From RGIG1995 sp045658315 (GTDB taxonomy: Bacteria; Bacillota; Clostridia; Oscillospirales; CAG-272), in assembly GCA_045658315.1 (NCBI GenBank), contig JAZOUV010000005.1, positions 1 to 40,234 on the forward strand: a stretch of DNA of 40,234 bases, given 5' to 3'. Below are positions 7,364 through 15,064 of the stretch, piece after piece (the stretch's first letter is position 1; each line of letters begins with the position of its first letter). The notes beneath the pieces were generated by a model that saw only the letters and a program-made list of their open reading frames with translations, was not told where the DNA came from and did no database searches. The position numbers and the translations under genes were made by a program.

Positions 7364-9578
7364 AAGTGAACTGAACGATGACAAAGCCGAAATTGCGGGA
7401 ACCGTTGAACACATAATATACCAAAACGAAGAAAACGGATATACGGTATGTGAGATAGCAACCGAAAATGACGAGCTGTTTACTGTGGTTGGAGAAATGC
7501 CTTTTTTAGGTGCAGGCGAAATGATAAAAGCTGTCGGAAGATGGACTCTTCATCAAAACTTCGGCAGACAGTTTCGTGTTGATTACTATGAAAAAGAGTT
7601 ACCTGCATCTGAAAATGCAATTTTAAAATATCTGTCATCTCGTGCGATTAAAGGTATTGGGCCTTCCATTGCTTTAAAGATAGTAGGACAGTATGGGGTG
7701 GATAGTTTCGATGTTATCGAAAACCACCCCGAGTGGCTTGCCGAGATACCGGGAATATCACTAAAAAAAGCAAAGGCCATGTCCGATGACTTTAAGGCAC
7801 AGTTTGGACTTCGAGCTGTTATGATGTTTTGCAGGGACTTTTTTGGACCTGCCACCGCAGTAAAAATATATAAAAAATGGGGCGGCGGTGCAATTGACGT
7901 AATAAAAAGAAATCCCTACATTCTCTGTGATGAAATTTACGGAATCGGTTTTGAAAAGGCTGACAAAGTTGCCAAGAGTCTTGGTGTTGATAATTATAAA
8001 GAAGAGCGTGTCAGGGCAGGAGTGAAATATGTTCTGTTCTATAATGGAGTCCAAAACGGACATATGTTTATTCCAATGGACAAGCTTATACCTGCAACAT
8101 GCCGTATGCTTGATACCGATGAAGATACAGCAACTAATGCCATAGAAGAATTGATTATGGATAAAGAGCTTATTCAAAAGAAGTATAACGGAAGAAAGTG
8201 TGTTTATCTCGAATATTATTACGAATCAGAGAAATATGTATCGGAAAAGCTTCAAATGTTGGACAACTTCTGCTTGAAAATAGAAACCTCGGATATAGGC
8301 AGAATGATAATGCGTATAGAAAATGAATTCGGGGTAGAATATGCTGCAATGCAAAAAAAGGCTATCGTTAATTCGGTAAACAGCGGCGTTATGGTATTGA
8401 CTGGTGGTCCCGGAACGGGTAAAACTACAGTTATAAGGGCGGTTATCAGAATTTTTGATGAGCTTGGATATAAAATAGCACTTGCCGCACCGACAGGACG
8501 AGCAGCAAAAAGAATGAGTGAATCAACATTGCAGGAAGCTAAAACGATACACCGTCTTTTGGAGATGGATTTTTCTCAGGACAAAATGCCCGTTTTCCGC
8601 AGAAATGAATCCATGAAGTTAGAGGAAAACGTTATTATTATCGATGAAGTGTCAATGGTGGATACTATGCTTTTTTCGGCACTTCTCCGTGCAATTAAGC
8701 CGGGGGCAAGGCTTATACTTATTGGAGACTCGGATCAGCTTCCCTCGGTTGGTGCGGGAAACGTTTTGAGTGATATAATAAGAAGCGATAGATTTAACAC
8801 GGTTGAATTAAAGGAAATATTCCGTCAAGATGAGGAAAGCCTTATTGTAACAAATGCTCACGCAATAAACGAGGGTGAGTATCCGACACTTACTTCAAAA
8901 AACAGTGACTTTTTCTTTTTGGCAAGAGAGGACGACGAAGCGATTGCCCGTACTGTTGCCGAGCTTTGTGCCGTCAGACTGCCCAAGACTTACGGCAAAG
9001 ACATAGTAAACGATATTCAGGTCATTACCCCATCAAAAAAGGGAAATGCAGGAACTGAAATGCTGAATGCATTACTCCAAAGGGTTATGAATCCGAAAGA
9101 TGAACGAAAAAAAGAAAAAAAAGTAAGAGACGTTGTTTTTCGCGAAGGCGATAAAGTTATGCAGATAAAAAATAACTACGATATAGAGTGGGAAAATGAG
9201 AAAAAAGACGGTATTGGAATATTTAACGGCGATATAGGAACCATAAAAGAGATTGACGTAAAAAATGAGCGTATGAAAATAGTTTTTGATGACAACAGAT
9301 GTGTTGACTATGATTTTTCGCTTCTTGATGAGCTTGAGCACGCCTATGCAATAACCGTACACAAGAGTCAGGGAAGTGAATATCCCGTCGTTATCATACC
9401 GATGTATAATTTTAATTCCCGACTTATGACCAGAAACTTGCTCTATACTGCAGTAACACGAGCACAGAAAATGGTTATTATGGTAGGAAAGGCTTCGGTA
9501 GTTCAAAAAATGGTTGATACCAACATACCTACAAAGAGGTATACGGGACTTGAATTACTGTTGAGTGATTATGAATAA
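7344..9578 (+). CDS. recD2: RecD2-type DNA helicase (YrrC-like)
   Basis: RecD2 is a 5'-to-3' superfamily 1 helicase found in bacteria lacking RecBCD and linked to replication fork and repair functions. The 744-residue protein has the long N-terminal region of the RecD2 class, with helix-hairpin-helix-like repeats at residues 95-215 (IKGIGPSIALKIV, IPGISLKKAKAM, IYGIGFEKADKV). The helicase core follows: Walker A GGPGTGKT at 354-361, IIIDEVSMVD, GDSDQLPSVGAGN and the late TVHKSQGSEYP motif. It overlaps the small ORF before it and comF after it, indicating translational coupling. The overlap with comF may link it to competence DNA handling, but this is inference. Confidence 0.95.
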   Translation: MSDNFTKSELNDDKAEIAGTVEHIIYQNEENGYTVCEIATENDELFTVVGEMPFLGAGEMIKAVGRWTLHQNFGRQFRVDYYEKELPASENAILKYLSSRAIKGIGPSIALKIVGQYGVDSFDVIENHPEWLAEIPGISLKKAKAMSDDFKAQFGLRAVMMFCRDFFGPATAVKIYKKWGGGAIDVIKRNPYILCDEIYGIGFEKADKVAKSLGVDNYKEERVRAGVKYVLFYNGVQNGHMFIPMDKLIPATCRMLDTDEDTATNAIEELIMDKELIQKKYNGRKCVYLEYYYESEKYVSEKLQMLDNFCLKIETSDIGRMIMRIENEFGVEYAAMQKKAIVNSVNSGVMVLTGGPGTGKTTVIRAVIRIFDELGYKIALAAPTGRAAKRMSESTLQEAKTIHRLLEMDFSQDKMPVFRRNESMKLEENVIIIDEVSMVDTMLFSALLRAIKPGARLILIGDSDQLPSVGAGNVLSDIIRSDRFNTVELKEIFRQDEESLIVTNAHAINEGEYPTLTSKNSDFFFLAREDDEAIARTVAELCAVRLPKTYGKDIVNDIQVITPSKKGNAGTEMLNALLQRVMNPKDERKKEKKVRDVVFREGDKVMQIKNNYDIEWENEKKDGIGIFNGDIGTIKEIDVKNERMKIVFDDNRCVDYDFSLLDELEHAYAITVHKSQGSEYPVVIIPMYNFNSRLMTRNLLYTAVTRAQKMVIMVGKASVVQKMVDTNIPTKRYTGLELLLSDYE

Positions 9579-10302
9579 TTTCAAAAGTATTTTTGACAGA
9601 TTATTTAAGATTGTTTGTGTAAAAAGATGTGTTGCCTGCAAGGAACTGCTTGAATTTGATTATAAAGGCAGTATGTGTCCGAAGTGTGCAGCAGAGTGGG
9701 ATGAAGCCAAAAGGACTATGTGCGACAGGTGCTTTGAGATGCATTCCAAGTGCCGTTGCGGTTTCGGAAAGCAATATGTTGACGGTGTGAGACATCTTGC
9801 TCTTTATGATCATACCGAGAGAGACTGTGTTGTAAACAGAATTGTATACTCCTTAAAAAACAGCAACAACGACGATGTGTTTGAATTTGTTGCAAGGGAA
9901 ATGGCAGATAATCTCATAGACAAGAATAAACTTGACCAAGCTGTCGCTGTCAATGTTCCGAGAAGTCCTAAATCGGTGAGACATTACGGATATGACCACG
10001 CCAAAAAACTGGCAATAAAGCTTGCAGAGTTGTTGGATATTGATTATGTGGATGCTCTCGGTCATCGCGGCGGAAAAGTCGAGCAGAAAACATTGAATAA
10101 GAAACAAAGAGCCATAAATGCCCAAAATAACTGTTATATTAAAGCGGAGGCTGTCGAGAAGATAAAGGGAAAGACGGTCTTGCTTATCGATGATATCGGA
10201 ACTACTGGGGCAATGACCAGTGCCTGTGCTGAGCTTTTGCACCAAAACGGCACCCGATGTGTACTGTGTGTGCTTGCTGCCCAAAATAAGTTGAAAAAAT
10301 AA
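9571..10302 (+). CDS. comF: ComF family protein (zinc finger plus phosphoribosyltransferase-like domain)
   Basis: ComF proteins act in natural transformation after DNA uptake. This 243-residue protein has an N-terminal cysteine cluster (CVACKELLEF, MCPKC, MCDRC, CRC) likely binding zinc. A C-terminal phosphoribosyltransferase-type motif, VLLIDDIGTTGAM, follows. ATG 9571 overlaps the recD2 stop by eight bases; an alternative GTG six bases earlier is equally possible because neither has a clear ribosome site. Translation is probably coupled to recD2. It is followed at once by a hairpin that overlaps the next promoter. Confidence 0.9.
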   Translation: MNNFKSIFDRLFKIVCVKRCVACKELLEFDYKGSMCPKCAAEWDEAKRTMCDRCFEMHSKCRCGFGKQYVDGVRHLALYDHTERDCVVNRIVYSLKNSNNDDVFEFVAREMADNLIDKNKLDQAVAVNVPRSPKSVRHYGYDHAKKLAIKLAELLDIDYVDALGHRGGKVEQKTLNKKQRAINAQNNCYIKAEAVEKIKGKTVLLIDDIGTTGAMTSACAELLHQNGTRCVLCVLAAQNKLKK

Positions 10303-10326
10303 ATTGTAATATATTTATGAACAAGA

Positions 10327-10357
10327 AAAATCCCCTTGACAAAAGGGGATTTTGTTG
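10327..10357 (+). terminator. terminator after comF
   Basis: AAAATCCCCTT (10327-10337) pairs with AAGGGGATTTT (10343-10353) around GACAA, followed by GTTGTT. The stem-loop also holds the -35 hexamer of the next promoter. Confidence 0.75.
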
Positions 10358-10364
10358 TTATAAT
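10336..10364 (+). promoter_or_regulatory. sigma-A promoter of ylxM-ffh, embedded in the comF terminator
   Basis: TTGACA (10336-10341) lies across the left arm and loop of the terminator hairpin. TATAAT (10359-10364) follows after 17 bases. The start near 10371 gives a leader of about 27 bases before ylxM. Confidence 0.88.
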
Positions 10365-10397
10365 GTGTAAAGCGTTTTGCTTTACAGGTGGGTTGCG

Positions 10398-10748
10398 ATG
10401 AATTATGATGAGAAACTCAATATGTCTTTGCTGTTCGATTTTTTCGGCGACATACTGACCGAGCGTCAGAAAGAAATTGCATCACTTTCTTTTGATGAAG
10501 ATTTATCTCTCAGAGAAATCTCCGAAATTACCGGAATTACCCCTCAAGGAGTGCGTGATTCTCTGAATAAGTGTAAAGCTATATTGACCGATATGGAAGA
10601 CAAACTTGGACTTCTTGCCAAGTTTTCGGAAAATAAAAAGAACACGGACTATATTATCGAAAAACTTAACGGAATGAAAGAGAAGAATCCCTCTCTTTCA
10701 GAGGAAATAGACGGCATAATTTCAGTTGCCGAAAAAATGCTTGATTAA
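10398..10748 (+). CDS. ylxM: YlxM family helix-turn-helix protein
   Basis: YlxM (UPF0122) is a small protein regularly encoded before ffh in Firmicutes and reported to influence the signal recognition particle. The 116-residue product has a sigma-70 region-4-like helix-turn-helix, LTERQKEIASLSFDEDLSLR followed by EISEITGITPQGVRDSL, at residues about 18-54. The C-terminal half is a charged helix. ATG 10398 is preceded by AGGTGGG; the upstream in-frame start at 10377 lies too close to the transcription start. The stop codon falls inside the ribosome site of ffh, so the two genes are coupled. Confidence 0.93.
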   Translation: MNYDEKLNMSLLFDFFGDILTERQKEIASLSFDEDLSLREISEITGITPQGVRDSLNKCKAILTDMEDKLGLLAKFSENKKNTDYIIEKLNGMKEKNPSLSEEIDGIISVAEKMLD

Positions 10749-10761
10749 GGAGGTGCATTAA

Positions 10762-12144
10762 ATGACATTTTCGAGTCTTGCGGATAAATTATCCTCGGCA
10801 TTTAAGAATTTCAGAAGCAAGGGTAAGCTTACCGAAAGTGATGTCAAAACAGGTATGCGTGAAATCAAGCTTGCTTTGCTTGAAGCTGACGTAAACTTCA
10901 AAGTTGTTAAAGACTTTATAAATAAAGTAACCGAAAGAGCCGTAGGTTCAGAGGTTCTTGAAAGCCTTGTTCCCGGTCAGCAGATTGTTAAGATAGTCAA
11001 TGAAGAGCTTATTTCTCTTATGGGCGGTACTCAGTCTAAATTAACCATTTCTCCTAAACCGCCTACAGTTATTATGATGACAGGTCTTCAAGGTGCGGGT
11101 AAAACCACGCATGCTGCAAAGCTTGCGGCACATTTTAAAAAGCAGGGAAAGAGGCCTCTGCTTGTAGCCTGCGACGTTTACAGACCTGCGGCTATTAAAC
11201 AGCTCGAAGTTGTCGGTTCGCAGATAGATGTCCCCGTGTTTACTATGGGAGACAAGATAAGCCCCGTTGAAATTGCAAAAGCAGGGGTTGAACACGCAAA
11301 GAAAAACGGCTTTGATATGGTTTTCGTTGATACGGCAGGTAGATTGCACATCGATGAAGATATGATGCAAGAGCTGAAAAACATAAAAGAAAAAGTAGAG
11401 CCTACCGAAATACTGCTCGTAGTAGATGCTATGACAGGTCAGGACGCAGTAAATGTTGCTCAGTCATTTAATGACCTGCTTGATATTACCGGCGTTGTTG
11501 TAACAAAAATGGACGGTGATACACGAGGCGGTGCGGTTCTTTCCGTAAGATACGTTACGGGCAAGCCTATAAAGTTTGTCGGTACGGGCGAAAAATTGGA
11601 TGCTATCGAGCCTTTCCACCCGGACAGAATGGCATCGAGAATACTTGGTATGGGTGATATGCTCTCTCTTATTGAAAAGGCGGAGCAGGCATACGATGAG
11701 AAAAAAGCTGCCGAGCTTGAACAAAAGCTTCGCGAGTCAAAGTTTACGCTTACCGATTACCTTGAGCAGTTTGAGCAGATCAGAGGTATGGGGTCTATGG
11801 AACAGCTTATGGGATTGATGCCGGGCGTTAAAGGACTTGACCTTAAAGATGCTAAGATAGACGAAAAACAGATAGACCGTATGGAAGCTATCATAAAGTC
11901 TATGACGGTAAAAGAACGCGAAAATCCCGATATTATTTCCCCGTCAAGAAAAAAGAGAATAGCTTTGGGAAGCGGTACTTCGGTTGAAGATGTTAATCGT
12001 TTGCTTAAACAGTTTGAACAGACAAACAAGCTTATGAAGCAGTTGTCGCAAGGGAAGGGAATACCCGGGCTTGGCGGTTTCGGCGGATTTGGAAACAGAT
12101 ATACAAAGAAAAAACTTAAAAAGAACAAGAAAAAGAAAAAATAA
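10762..12144 (+). CDS. ffh: signal recognition particle protein Ffh
   Basis: Ffh binds 4.5S/scRNA and hydrophobic signal sequences and hands ribosomes to FtsY at the membrane. The 460-residue protein has the N domain, then the GTPase with GLQGAGKTT (108-116), DTAGR and TKMDGD. The methionine-rich M domain follows, with GSGTSVEDVNRLLKQFEQ late in it. The C-terminus is a very basic Lys tail (KKKLKKNKKKKK). The ribosome site AAGGAGGTG (10747-10755) overlaps the ylxM stop. rpsP follows 35 bases after the stop. Confidence 0.97.
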   Translation: MTFSSLADKLSSAFKNFRSKGKLTESDVKTGMREIKLALLEADVNFKVVKDFINKVTERAVGSEVLESLVPGQQIVKIVNEELISLMGGTQSKLTISPKPPTVIMMTGLQGAGKTTHAAKLAAHFKKQGKRPLLVACDVYRPAAIKQLEVVGSQIDVPVFTMGDKISPVEIAKAGVEHAKKNGFDMVFVDTAGRLHIDEDMMQELKNIKEKVEPTEILLVVDAMTGQDAVNVAQSFNDLLDITGVVVTKMDGDTRGGAVLSVRYVTGKPIKFVGTGEKLDAIEPFHPDRMASRILGMGDMLSLIEKAEQAYDEKKAAELEQKLRESKFTLTDYLEQFEQIRGMGSMEQLMGLMPGVKGLDLKDAKIDEKQIDRMEAIIKSMTVKERENPDIISPSRKKRIALGSGTSVEDVNRLLKQFEQTNKLMKQLSQGKGIPGLGGFGGFGNRYTKKKLKKNKKKKK

Positions 12145-12179
12145 AAATTTAATTTATATAATTTTTGGAGGACAAAAAA

Positions 12180-12422
12180 ATGGTAAAAATCAGACTTAAG
12201 AGAGTTGGAGCAAAGAAGCAGCCTTTCTACAGAGTAGTGGTTGCAGATTCAAGATCACCCCGTAACGGCAGATTCATCGAAGAAATCGGTTATTACAACC
12301 CCTTGACAAATCCCGCTGATATTAAGATTGATGCTGAAAAGGCAACAAAATGGCTCGGTAACGGTGCTCAGCCCACAGAGACTGTAAAAGCACTTCTCAA
12401 AAAAGCCGGAATCACAGAATAA
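12180..12422 (+). CDS. rpsP: 30S ribosomal protein S16
   Basis: S16 stabilises the 5' domain of 16S rRNA. The 80-residue product begins VKIRLKRVGAKKQPFYRVVV after the initiator and contains DSRSPRNGRFIEEIGYYNP, both diagnostic. GGAGG at 12167-12171 places the ATG at 12180; an in-frame upstream start at 12165 overlaps that ribosome site. Its place between ffh and a KH protein is the usual Firmicutes order. Confidence 0.97.
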   Translation: MVKIRLKRVGAKKQPFYRVVVADSRSPRNGRFIEEIGYYNPLTNPADIKIDAEKATKWLGNGAQPTETVKALLKKAGITE

Positions 12423-12443
12423 TCTTTTCTGCGGTAAAATACT

Positions 12444-12680
12444 ATGTTGGATTTGAAACAGATTCTTACGGATATTGCAAAAGCAATAGTCGATGAGCCT
12501 GATGCAGTTACCGTAATCGAGGACGACAACGGAAACAGCGTTGTATTAACGCTTAGTGTTGCTGCTCCCGATATGGGTAAGGTTATCGGTCGTAACGGCA
12601 GAATTGCAAAAGCTATCCGTACTGTTATGAAAGCGGCGGCAAACGCCGACGGTAAAAAAGTTACAGTCGAAATCAGATAA
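12444..12680 (+). CDS. khpA: KH-domain RNA-binding protein KhpA (YlqC-like)
   Basis: KhpA is a 78-residue single-KH protein that pairs with KhpB/EloR in other Firmicutes and binds many RNAs. The product is almost entirely the KH fold, with the RNA-contacting loop VIGRNGRIAKAIR (GxxG type) in the second half. The ribosome site is weak (GCGG, 12431-12434), and the gene is 21 bases after rpsP, so it probably depends on operon transcription. In most relatives rimM, trmD and rplS come next; here a terminator ends the operon. Confidence 0.92.
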   Translation: MLDLKQILTDIAKAIVDEPDAVTVIEDDNGNSVVLTLSVAAPDMGKVIGRNGRIAKAIRTVMKAAANADGKKVTVEIR

Positions 12681-12724
12681 AATACAAGCCTACGGACTAA
12701 AAAATCCGTAGGCTGTATTTTTTT
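12681..12724 (+). terminator. terminator of the ylxM-ffh-rpsP-khpA operon
   Basis: AATACAAGCCTACGGA (12681-12696) pairs with TCCGTAGGCTGTATT (12705-12719) with one extra A, followed by a run of T. It begins directly after the khpA stop. Confidence 0.9.
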
Positions 12725-12756
12725 GCAAATAAAGAATAGTGGCACAGACCAAGTTA

Positions 12757-12834
12757 GGCAAGTTCTTTGCCAAGCTTTCTGCGAAAGAAAGCGGGGGTTT
12801 CTTTGCCTACTTTCTTTCCTCAAAAGAAAGTAGG
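12757..12834. repeat. tandem hairpin repeat overlapping the kinase 3' end
   Basis: Three inverted repeats lie in a row: GGCAA/TTGCC (12757-12771), GCTTTC/GAAAGC (12774-12792) and a perfect 12-bp CCTACTTTCTTT/AAAGAAAGTAGG (12806-12834). Two units are related: each starts TTCTTTGCC (12763 and 12800) and contains a CTTTCT...AAAGAAAG hairpin. The second unit runs into the histidine kinase ORF and encodes its last residues and stop. It looks like a small interspersed repeat. It could act as a terminator for the minus-strand kinase gene, although no T run follows. Confidence 0.7.
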
Positions 12835-14294
12835 TTGGCTTCGGGGAGTTCAAACCAGAAGGTCGAGCCGCGTCCTACGGTGCTGTATACACCGTAGTAG
12901 CCTTGGTGAAGCTCAATTATCGATTTTACTATAGACAGTCCCAATCCTGAACCAATTTGAGCACGGCGGTGGAACTTGTCTACCTTATAATACCTGTCCC
13001 AAATGAGTGGAAGCTTATCAGGGTCTATTCCTTCGCCAGTATCCGTAATCTCTATTCTAACATATCTTTTACCGTTGTGTTCCGCTTCTGCTTGTTTGAT
13101 CAAAACCTTTTTGTCTTCACCCGTATGTGTTACTGCATTATTTACAAAATTAAAAAGTACTTGCAGAATTTTCTGTCTGTCTGCATTTACAATTGCGGGT
13201 GTCGTTGCAATAAAGCTTATATCATATCCGTTTTGGTCAACAAGTTTTTGATAACGCACAGATGCTTCCCTTATTACCTCTGTTATATCAAAATTCTCTT
13301 TTTTCAGTTCAAAAGTATTTGCCTGAAGCTTTGACAGATCGAGTACGTCATTCACAAGGGAAGTAAGGCGTTTTGACTCGTCAATAATAATCTGCAGATT
13401 TTCCGCAGTCATCTCATTCGGAATATCACGCATAACCTCACTGTACCCCGTAATAAGTGTTAAAGGCGTACGCAGGTCATGGCTTATATTTGCAACAAGC
13501 TCACGTTTTAACACTTCATTCTTCTTTAACTCGGATGCTGCATAGTTAAGGCTGTCGGCAAGGATAGACACCTCTTTTGATGAACGTGATGAAAAATCGG
13601 TGTCGTAATTTCCTCTTGCAAGCTCGTTGGCAGAGTTTGTCAGCTTCTTTAACGGTCTGGTAAGGGTGTTTGAAATCAAAAATGACAGCACAATAGCAAT
13701 AGCTAACAGCACAATGCTTATAAAACTGAGCATATTGTTAAGAGTCTTAACCGTTGCATTGACAGGGGTTAAAATAGAATTAATAAAAATAACGATATCT
13801 TCGTCATTCTTGTCTGTAATGCATTTTGTAAGTATAATATTTTCTTCGGAGGTTGTCTCCTTATCCTCTACCGAACGGAACACGCCCGTCTGCGGATCGA
13901 GCTTAAAGCGTTCATAAAGCGTTCCGCCCATACCTTTTGCATCTAAATACAATCTTGCTCGGTCTCGGTAAGAAATATTGTGTATAACGCAATTATGCAA
14001 AGCCTCTGTAGAAACAAGTGCTTTACCTTGACTGTCCTGCACTAAAATGCACAGCTCGTTTTCTCTTGCTAATTCCTCGGCTTTCGTATTTAAAGCATTG
14101 GTATACAAGCAGTCGGTTATTTCCGAAGCACTTTTGTTCAACTCGTTCATTTTAACTGCCTTGTATATATCATCGAGGAATACCGTTTGGGTAAGCCAAA
14201 GAATAACAAGAATGATTGACGTAAACAGGGCAAGAAAACCGAAAACCTTCCACTTTGTGCTTAATGGTCTTTTTCTATCAGTTTGGTGTTTCAA
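12807..14294 (-). CDS. membrane sensor histidine kinase
   Basis: This 495-residue kinase pairs with the response regulator encoded just upstream. Residues 16-38 and 188-208 are membrane spans enclosing an extracytoplasmic sensor region of about 150 residues. A HAMP linker (208-258), the HisKA box NISHDLRTPLTL with phosphorylated H272, and the catalytic domain follow, with NFVNNAVTHT (N box), DTGEGID (G1) and GSGLGLSIVKSI (G2). The start overlaps the regulator by 17 bases. The C-terminal tail NLLSFEERK is encoded by a hairpin repeat (12806-12834) and is probably not ancestral. Gene order htrA-regulator-kinase suggests envelope stress sensing, like CssS of Bacillus; that parallel is inference. 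Confidence 0.92.
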   Translation of the reverse strand: MKHQTDRKRPLSTKWKVFGFLALFTSIILVILWLTQTVFLDDIYKAVKMNELNKSASEITDCLYTNALNTKAEELARENELCILVQDSQGKALVSTEALHNCVIHNISYRDRARLYLDAKGMGGTLYERFKLDPQTGVFRSVEDKETTSEENIILTKCITDKNDEDIVIFINSILTPVNATVKTLNNMLSFISIVLLAIAIVLSFLISNTLTRPLKKLTNSANELARGNYDTDFSSRSSKEVSILADSLNYAASELKKNEVLKRELVANISHDLRTPLTLITGYSEVMRDIPNEMTAENLQIIIDESKRLTSLVNDVLDLSKLQANTFELKKENFDITEVIREASVRYQKLVDQNGYDISFIATTPAIVNADRQKILQVLFNFVNNAVTHTGEDKKVLIKQAEAEHNGKRYVRIEITDTGEGIDPDKLPLIWDRYYKVDKFHRRAQIGSGLGLSIVKSIIELHQGYYGVYSTVGRGSTFWFELPEANLLSFEERK

Positions 14295-14958
14295 AGCGAT
14301 ATCCCACTCCTCTCACGGTTACTATCAGCTCAGCGTACTGTCCGAGCTGTTTGCGGAGCAGTTTTATATGTGTATCAAGCGTTCTGTTGTCTCCGTAAAA
14401 ATCATATCCCCAAACATCGCATATAAGCTTTTCTCGGCTGAGGGCTATGTTTTTGTTCCTGATCAAATAAAAAAGCAAGTCATATTCCTTCGGCGAAAGG
14501 TTTACCCTTTGTCCGTCAACAAATACGAGTCTTGCGGTCAGGTCTGCGGTAAATCCGCCTATATTCATAACCTCGTTTTGCTGTGTCGGGGTATTGTTCC
14601 TTGCTCTTTTCATAATGGCATTTACTCTGAGCATAAGCTCTTTTGGCGAGAATGGTTTTACGACAAAATCGTCAACGCCTACTTCAAAGCCGTTTATTCT
14701 GTCGTATTCTTCGCCTCTTGCCGACAAAATCAGTATAGGTGTGTTTGAGAACTTTCTTATCTCCCTGCACGCCGAAAAACCGTCGAGTTCGGGCATCATT
14801 ATATCCATAATTATTATGTCATATACGTTGTTACGGCACATATCAATAGCCTTTAAGCCGTTTTCGGCTTCAAAAACCGTGTGTCCTTCAAAAAAAGCGT
14901 ATTTTCTTATAAGAGTACGAATGTGTTTTTCGTCGTCAACTACAAGTATTTTATACAC
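14278..14958 (-). CDS. OmpR/PhoB-family response regulator
   Basis: A 226-residue regulator. The receiver domain has the acidic pair D8/D9 (VVDDE), the phosphoacceptor D52 (IIIMDIMMPELDG) and the conserved Lys in VVKPFSPKEL. The C-terminal winged helix ends in the typical NRTLDTHIKLLRKQL and TVRGVGYRFE. Translation starts at GTG (14958-14956), with AGGAGGAG upstream. It lies between htrA and its kinase on the same strand. The direct repeats over the htrA promoter (16680-16697) have the 11-base spacing this family binds, so htrA is a likely target. Confidence 0.94.
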   Translation of the reverse strand: MYKILVVDDEKHIRTLIRKYAFFEGHTVFEAENGLKAIDMCRNNVYDIIIMDIMMPELDGFSACREIRKFSNTPILILSARGEEYDRINGFEVGVDDFVVKPFSPKELMLRVNAIMKRARNNTPTQQNEVMNIGGFTADLTARLVFVDGQRVNLSPKEYDLLFYLIRNKNIALSREKLICDVWGYDFYGDNRTLDTHIKLLRKQLGQYAELIVTVRGVGYRFETPN

Positions 14959-14986
14959 AGTTTTCTCCTCCTACGTATCTATTAAC

Positions 14987-15017
14987 AATGCTGTGCAAAA
15001 AACTTCCGCACAGCATT
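14987..15017 (-). terminator. hairpin between htrA and the response regulator
   Basis: AATGCTGTGC (14987-14996) pairs with GCACAGCATT (15008-15017). Only a short T stretch follows on the minus strand, so it may act as a partial terminator that lowers regulator and kinase expression relative to htrA. The same 10-base arms occur in the hairpin at 22486-22520. Confidence 0.6.
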
Positions 15018-15064
15018 ATTATATAATACATTTATTCTATTTGCAAGTAAATCCCAAAATATAC

